Below are positions 59,658 to 64,000 of a stretch of DNA of 64,000 nucleotides, piece after piece. Within the stretch, counting starts at the first letter, position 1; each line of letters begins with the position of its first letter. A program made the translations under genes and the position numbers. The stretch covers positions 930,001-994,000 of the forward strand of contig CP121337.1 of NCBI GenBank assembly GCA_043554545.1, written 5' to 3'. The notes beneath the pieces were generated by a model. It was not told the origin of the DNA. It made no database searches and saw nothing but the letters and a program-made list of their open reading frames with translations. This DNA comes from UBA7330 sp043554545 (GTDB lineage Bacteria; Bacteroidota; Bacteroidia; Cytophagales; Cyclobacteriaceae).

Positions 59658-61076
59658 ATGAAAAGATCTACTTTTTATTTCATATTTCTTATAGTTCTGT
59701 CTATCACACTTTTGAGTTGCCAGGAGGAACAAACTAAAAGTAAAAGGCAAAACGTAAACGTACTATTCATAGCTGTTGATGATCTCAGGCCTCAGCTCAC
59801 GAGTTTTGGTGCGGAAGTCGTTGTATCGCCAAATATTGATCGGCTAGCAGCTTCAGGTACGATTTTCCCAAATGCATATTGTAATATACCTGTTTGCGGA
59901 GCTTCCAGGGCTAGTGTTTTGACCGGTTTGCGTCCGACCAGGAACAAGTTTCTTACATTTAGCACAAAAATCGATGAGCAAGCACCTGGAATAACCACAC
60001 TACCGGGCCATTTTAAATCTAATGGCTACTATACCATTACCAACGGCAAAGTAGCTCATCATAAGGGAGATTGTGAAGGGGCGTGGGATGAGGAGTGGAG
60101 ACCAAAGGGACCTGGAAGAAATTTCCTGTTAGAAGAAAATGCGATCATGGATGCAGTGGATAATCAACGGGGACCTTCCTGGGAAAAGGCTGATGTGCCA
60201 GATTCCGCTTATCATGATGGACAAATAGCTTTGAAAGCTATCAGCGATCTACAAAAATTAAAAAAGATGGATAAGCCATTCTTCCTGGCGGTAGGCTTTA
60301 AAAAACCTCATTTACCTTTTAACGCCCCATCAAAATATTGGGATATGTACGATCCGGAAATAATTGGCTTACCCGACAATCCTTTCAAACCAGAAGGCGT
60401 GCCAGATGAAGCCATGCATAACTTCGCAGAGTTGAGAAACTATACAGGTGTTCCAAAAAAGGGTCCGGTAAGTGATTCACTGGCACTCAAGCTGAGACAT
60501 GGATACCACGCCTGTGTATCTTACATGGATGCACAGCTGGGCCTTGTTCTGGATGAGTTGGAAAGATTAGGATTGAAAGATAATACCATTGTGGTTTTGT
60601 GGGGAGATCATGGATGGAATTTAGGTGAGCATGGGCTGTGGTGTAAGCATTGTAATTTCCATACCTCCATCAATGCACCTTTGATTGTTTCAGCACCGGG
60701 GTTTGTTGGCGGACAGGAAGCAAAGACCATAGCAGAATTTGTAGATATATATCCTACCCTGTGTGAATTGGTAGGGATCTCAATGCTGGGGCACTTGCAG
60801 GGTAAGAGTTTTGTTTCTGTTTTGAAAGATCCAAAAACTTCGCACAAAGACTATGCAATCTCTAAGTGGTTTGATGGGGTCACTATTGTGAAAGACCAAT
60901 TTCATTATACGGAATGGAGAAATGAGAGCGACAGCCTGTATGCAAGTATGCTTTATGATCACCAACAGGATCCAAATGAAAATATAAACGTGGTTAATGA
61001 AGAACAATACCAAAGCAAAATCAATTTACTGAGTAAGGAACTATTAAATAATAGGGGATCAACCTATTTTGAATAA
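59658..61076 (+). CDS. sulfatase, CGASR type, lipoprotein (iduronate-2-sulfatase-like)
   Basis: The 472-residue protein has the lipobox ITLLSC (Cys21). The metal site AVDDLRPQL and the signature CGASR from Cys80 (NIPVCGASRASVLTGLRPTR) are present. Ala instead of Pro at the third position is allowed by the (C/S)x(P/A)xR rule. Landmarks of the iduronate-2-sulfatase-like group include GFKKPHLPFNAPSKYWDMY and LWGDHGWNLGEHGLWCKH. The true substrate in bacteria is often an algal glycan, not iduronate. It is convergent with the FAD/Fe-S gene, 3 bp apart. Confidence 0.92.
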   Translation: MKRSTFYFIFLIVLSITLLSCQEEQTKSKRQNVNVLFIAVDDLRPQLTSFGAEVVVSPNIDRLAASGTIFPNAYCNIPVCGASRASVLTGLRPTRNKFLTFSTKIDEQAPGITTLPGHFKSNGYYTITNGKVAHHKGDCEGAWDEEWRPKGPGRNFLLEENAIMDAVDNQRGPSWEKADVPDSAYHDGQIALKAISDLQKLKKMDKPFFLAVGFKKPHLPFNAPSKYWDMYDPEIIGLPDNPFKPEGVPDEAMHNFAELRNYTGVPKKGPVSDSLALKLRHGYHACVSYMDAQLGLVLDELERLGLKDNTIVVLWGDHGWNLGEHGLWCKHCNFHTSINAPLIVSAPGFVGGQEAKTIAEFVDIYPTLCELVGISMLGHLQGKSFVSVLKDPKTSHKDYAISKWFDGVTIVKDQFHYTEWRNESDSLYASMLYDHQQDPNENINVVNEEQYQSKINLLSKELLNNRGSTYFE

Positions 61077-61079
61077 GTA

Positions 61080-63950
61080 TTAATCAGTTGCTCTAATCAC
61101 TTCGACCCAATGTTTAGGCTTGACGTTTGTAAAATGTTCAATCTGATGTCGACAACTAAACCCACACGCCACCAGGGACTCATCCTTCAGCGCTCTGACG
61201 GCTGGAAATAGAATCTCTTCTCCAATTTTCTCAGAAAGGGTAAAATGTTCTTTTTCATATCCAAAGGAACCTGCCATTCCACAACAACCCGAAGGAATCT
61301 CGCTAACGTTGTGACCATTTTGACCCAATAACTTTTTCATGGCAGCTGTTCCATATAAGGCTTTTTGGTGGCAATGCCCATGAATCTGGATGTCTCCTGC
61401 TATGGAATGAAATTTTTTATTTAATCTACCTGCTTCTACCTCTTTCATGAGGAATACATCAATCATCATGACCTGCTCCTTGACCTGTTTTGAAAGGGTT
61501 TCGTCGTCAATCAGGTCTGGCAGATCATCATTGAGTGCCGATGCACAACTTGGCTCGCAAACCACTACCGTTAAGCCCTGATCCAGAAAAGGTTTTAGCC
61601 CCTGAAGTGTTTTCAAGCCTTCCCTTTTTGCTTCTCTTAGGAAACCATGTGAGATCTTAGGTCTCTGGCAGCATCCTACATTTGCCAGTTGAACTTCATA
61701 ACCACAAGAGGTAAGCAATTCCACTGCAGAGATGCCAATGTTTGGTTCATGAAAATTGAGATAGGTATCCGCAAAAAGCACGACTTTTTGATTACTCTTT
61801 ATCACCTTATCTGAATTTCTTTCAAACCATTTGAAAAATGGTTCTTCTGCGTATTCCGGCAATATTCTTCTTTTATCAAATCCAGCAGTCAGGTCCATTA
61901 GGCTTCTGAAGGCTTTACTCTTTTGTACCGGGTTAATTATTCTGGATAAGCTCCCGGATAGTTTTTTAGCTGCTTTTGTAGAGTCACGAATCAGCTTATC
62001 TCTTAGGGAGGTTCCATGTTTATCGTAAAACATTTGAAGGACATCACTTTTCATTTTAGCCATGTCCACATTGCTTGGGCACTCTGATTTACACGCTTTA
62101 CAGGAAAGGCATAAGTCCATGACCTGATGAATTCTTGAGTCATCAATACCCTGCTCTTTAAGCTGACCGGACATGGCCAGTCGTAAAGCATTGGCCCTCC
62201 CACGTGTAGAATGTTCTTCATCTCTGGTCGCTTTGAAGCTAGGACACATGGTTCCCCCAATGACCTTGCGGCATTCCCCGACTCCAGTACACATATGGAC
62301 AGACTCCCGGAAGCTCTGTTCCTTTTTGTATTGAAATTCAGTTTTTAATTCCTTGTCATGATATTTTACGCCGTAACGGAGGTTTTTCTCGATGGTTTGT
62401 GCTTCTAGAATTTTACCAGGATTCATCAGGTTTTCCGGATCGAATAAGGCTTTTATCTCTTTAAAAGCTGCATAAAGTTTGGGGCCAAAGAATCGTTCAT
62501 TGTACGCACTTCTCACTAACCCATCGCCATGTTCCCCACTCCAGGACCCACCATATTTCATGACAAGTTCAAAGGTTTCTTCCGTGATTTTCTGAAGGTT
62601 TTCAATGTCTTGTTCCTGCCTTAAGTCAAGAATTGGTCTTACGTGAATCACGCCCACACTGGCATGGGCATACATGGCTACTTTCGTGTTATGCTTTTCA
62701 CAGACTTTTAGCACTTCATCGATATAAGTGGGTAGGTGCTCAATTGGGATACCTGCATCTTCAATGAAAGGTAGTGGCTTCTTTTCTCCCTTGATTCCCA
62801 GCATTAAGCCAAGCCCTTTTTTACGAATGACCCAGACATCCTCGTAGGCTTCTCCATCGGGGAATAAGGGATAGGCATATCCAAAATGATGGCTTTTCAG
62901 ATCCGCTATCATTTGTCTTGGTCGATCCAATACATCACGCTCATTATCTCCATAAAATTCGACAATGAGGATCGCTTTAGGATCACCTTCCAGGAAATGG
63001 CAATGGTGTTTGGTTGTTAGGTTCTCACGACTCAGTGTAATCACCGTGTCGTCTAATATCTCCACAGCTGAAGGATTATACTTGAGCATGAGTTCAACTG
63101 AACTGATTGCTTCCAGTAGTTTATCGTAGTGGACTACGCAAACTGATTTGTGCTTGGGTAGGGGAGTCAGGTTGAGTTTCAATGCAGTTGTAACCGCAAG
63201 TGTACCTTCACTGCCTGTCACCAGTTTAGCCAGATTCCAATTGTCTGTACCCACAAACTCATCCAGGTTGTAACCACCTACCCTTCGCATGACCTTAGGG
63301 AATTTGGTTTTTATCTCCTCCTTTTGCTCAGTAATAATTCTCTTAAAGTTTGAATAGATGTGTCCCTCTGTATTTTGCTTTTCAGCCTTGGCCTGATATG
63401 CTTGTGGTGTTAGCGCAGACAACTTCAATTCAGTTCCGTTAGCCAATATGACTTCTGCTTCGAGTACATGATCTACTGTTTTACCAAACAGGACGCTCTT
63501 GGTGCCTGAGGAGTTGTTACCAACCATTCCTCCAACATTTGCCCGGCTTGAAGTGGCGGGATCAGGGGCAAAATGGTATCCATATTCAGCTAATTCCTGG
63601 TTCAATACATCCCTGACTTTTCCCGGTTCCACAAGCACCCATTGCTCATCAATGTTTAGTTCCAAAATACTATTCATGTATTTGGAGAAGTCAAGGATCA
63701 TAGATGACCCTACCGTCTGACCTGCCAGGCTGGTGCCCCCACCACGTGGAAGAATGGTAACTTTAAATTCATTGGCCAGTGCAATGGCTTTTTTGACATC
63801 ATCCTTATGTTTTGGGAGGACAATAACCTTGGGATTTATCTGATAAATGCTGGCATCAGTAGCATACATTCCAAGGGTAGTACTATCATGTAATACTTCT
63901 CCTTCAATTTCATTTTTGAGTTGGTTGATAAATTCCTGGGAGTCGCTCAT
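61080..63950 (-). CDS. FAD-linked oxidase with iron-sulfur and CCG domains (GlcD/DLD-GlpC fusion)
   Basis: The 956-residue protein joins a PCMH-type FAD-binding domain (about residues 20-270; ILPRGGGTSLAGQTVGSS), the FAD-oxidase C domain (about 270-520; GSWSGEHGDGLVRSAYNERF), a ferredoxin-like segment (CLSCKACKSECPSN) and two C-terminal CCG domains (NVGCCQRPK; PSGCCGMAGSFGYEKEH). This plan fits membrane-associated D-lactate or other 2-hydroxy-acid dehydrogenases that pass electrons to quinone. The substrate is not determined. It is the only gene in the right end and its promoter is cut by the window edge. Confidence 0.92.
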   Translation of the reverse strand: MSDSQEFINQLKNEIEGEVLHDSTTLGMYATDASIYQINPKVIVLPKHKDDVKKAIALANEFKVTILPRGGGTSLAGQTVGSSMILDFSKYMNSILELNIDEQWVLVEPGKVRDVLNQELAEYGYHFAPDPATSSRANVGGMVGNNSSGTKSVLFGKTVDHVLEAEVILANGTELKLSALTPQAYQAKAEKQNTEGHIYSNFKRIITEQKEEIKTKFPKVMRRVGGYNLDEFVGTDNWNLAKLVTGSEGTLAVTTALKLNLTPLPKHKSVCVVHYDKLLEAISSVELMLKYNPSAVEILDDTVITLSRENLTTKHHCHFLEGDPKAILIVEFYGDNERDVLDRPRQMIADLKSHHFGYAYPLFPDGEAYEDVWVIRKKGLGLMLGIKGEKKPLPFIEDAGIPIEHLPTYIDEVLKVCEKHNTKVAMYAHASVGVIHVRPILDLRQEQDIENLQKITEETFELVMKYGGSWSGEHGDGLVRSAYNERFFGPKLYAAFKEIKALFDPENLMNPGKILEAQTIEKNLRYGVKYHDKELKTEFQYKKEQSFRESVHMCTGVGECRKVIGGTMCPSFKATRDEEHSTRGRANALRLAMSGQLKEQGIDDSRIHQVMDLCLSCKACKSECPSNVDMAKMKSDVLQMFYDKHGTSLRDKLIRDSTKAAKKLSGSLSRIINPVQKSKAFRSLMDLTAGFDKRRILPEYAEEPFFKWFERNSDKVIKSNQKVVLFADTYLNFHEPNIGISAVELLTSCGYEVQLANVGCCQRPKISHGFLREAKREGLKTLQGLKPFLDQGLTVVVCEPSCASALNDDLPDLIDDETLSKQVKEQVMMIDVFLMKEVEAGRLNKKFHSIAGDIQIHGHCHQKALYGTAAMKKLLGQNGHNVSEIPSGCCGMAGSFGYEKEHFTLSEKIGEEILFPAVRALKDESLVACGFSCRHQIEHFTNVKPKHWVEVIRATD

Positions 63951-64000
63951 TGAATGGGGGTGAATTTTATGCTTTGTAAATTATTAAAATTGACAGCGAT

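Noticed and set aside
43037..61076. Calling the island a polysaccharide utilisation locus
   Set aside because: No SusC/SusD pair and no glycoside hydrolase or lyase was recognised; the TonB-dependent receptor at 27554 is too far away and has no SusD.
1..64000. tRNA, rRNA, CRISPR array or prophage
   Set aside because: No cloverleaf-like segment, repeat-spacer array or phage gene was seen; gaps are too short or lack structure.

Overview
The window is a low-GC (roughly 38-40%) segment of a Bacteroidota chromosome, most likely a marine member of the Cytophagales. Support comes from gldC, the conserved ftsX-DUF3098-uppP-truB-ribF gene order, a TonB-dependent receptor with an N-terminal carboxypeptidase-regulatory-like domain, TAnnTTTG-type -7 promoter elements, weak Shine-Dalgarno sequences, and several signal peptides ending in A-Q. 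The lineage below phylum level is inference. No rRNA, tRNA, CRISPR array, insertion sequence or phage gene was recognised. There are 53 complete protein genes, one possible 3' gene end at the left edge and one doubtful small ORF.

Positions 1-8027 are mostly minus strand: myo-inositol-1-phosphate synthase, the Anbu cassette (circularly permuted ATP-grasp, alpha-E protein, Anbu proteasome-like peptidase, transglutaminase-like peptidase) and valS. Positions 8195-16737 hold an MFS transporter, an NAD-dependent epimerase, an APS/PAPS reductase, an overlapping PTPS-folE pair, a K+-dependent membrane pyrophosphatase, small DUF2784 and DUF1801 proteins, a diheme cytochrome c and a DoxX protein. Positions 16751-27449 are nearly all plus strand: a ligase-associated helicase, a DUF2147 protein, PdeM, an ECF sigma factor with a membrane partner, the ftsX-to-ribF envelope operon, two tandem M48 lipoprotein proteases and gldC.

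Positions 27554-42990 hold a TonB-dependent receptor, a voltage-gated K+ channel with a C-terminal zinc ribbon, a fasciclin lipoprotein, a TonB protein, an ArsC-family protein, a quinone oxidoreductase, an LpxR-like outer-membrane protein, the bioF-bioD-bioA operon, a rhamnulose-1-phosphate aldolase/dehydrogenase fusion and an ApbE flavin transferase.

Positions 43037-61076 form the accessory island and the most interesting part. It contains four Cys-type sulfatases, two exported-type Gfo/Idh/MocA oxidoreductases, a DUF6807 protein, a formylglycine-generating-enzyme-like protein without the catalytic cysteines, a YceI protein, an esterase, and a planctomycete-type pair (PSD1/DUF1549/DUF1553 cytochrome and DUF1501). 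No SusC/SusD pair and no glycoside hydrolase was recognised inside it. The likely theme is secreted desulfation and oxidation of a sulfated compound, probably an algal glycan, but the substrate cannot be read from the sequence. The DUF1501 gene shifts sharply in base composition partway through, which suggests recombination. The window closes with a large FAD/iron-sulfur dehydrogenase on the minus strand.
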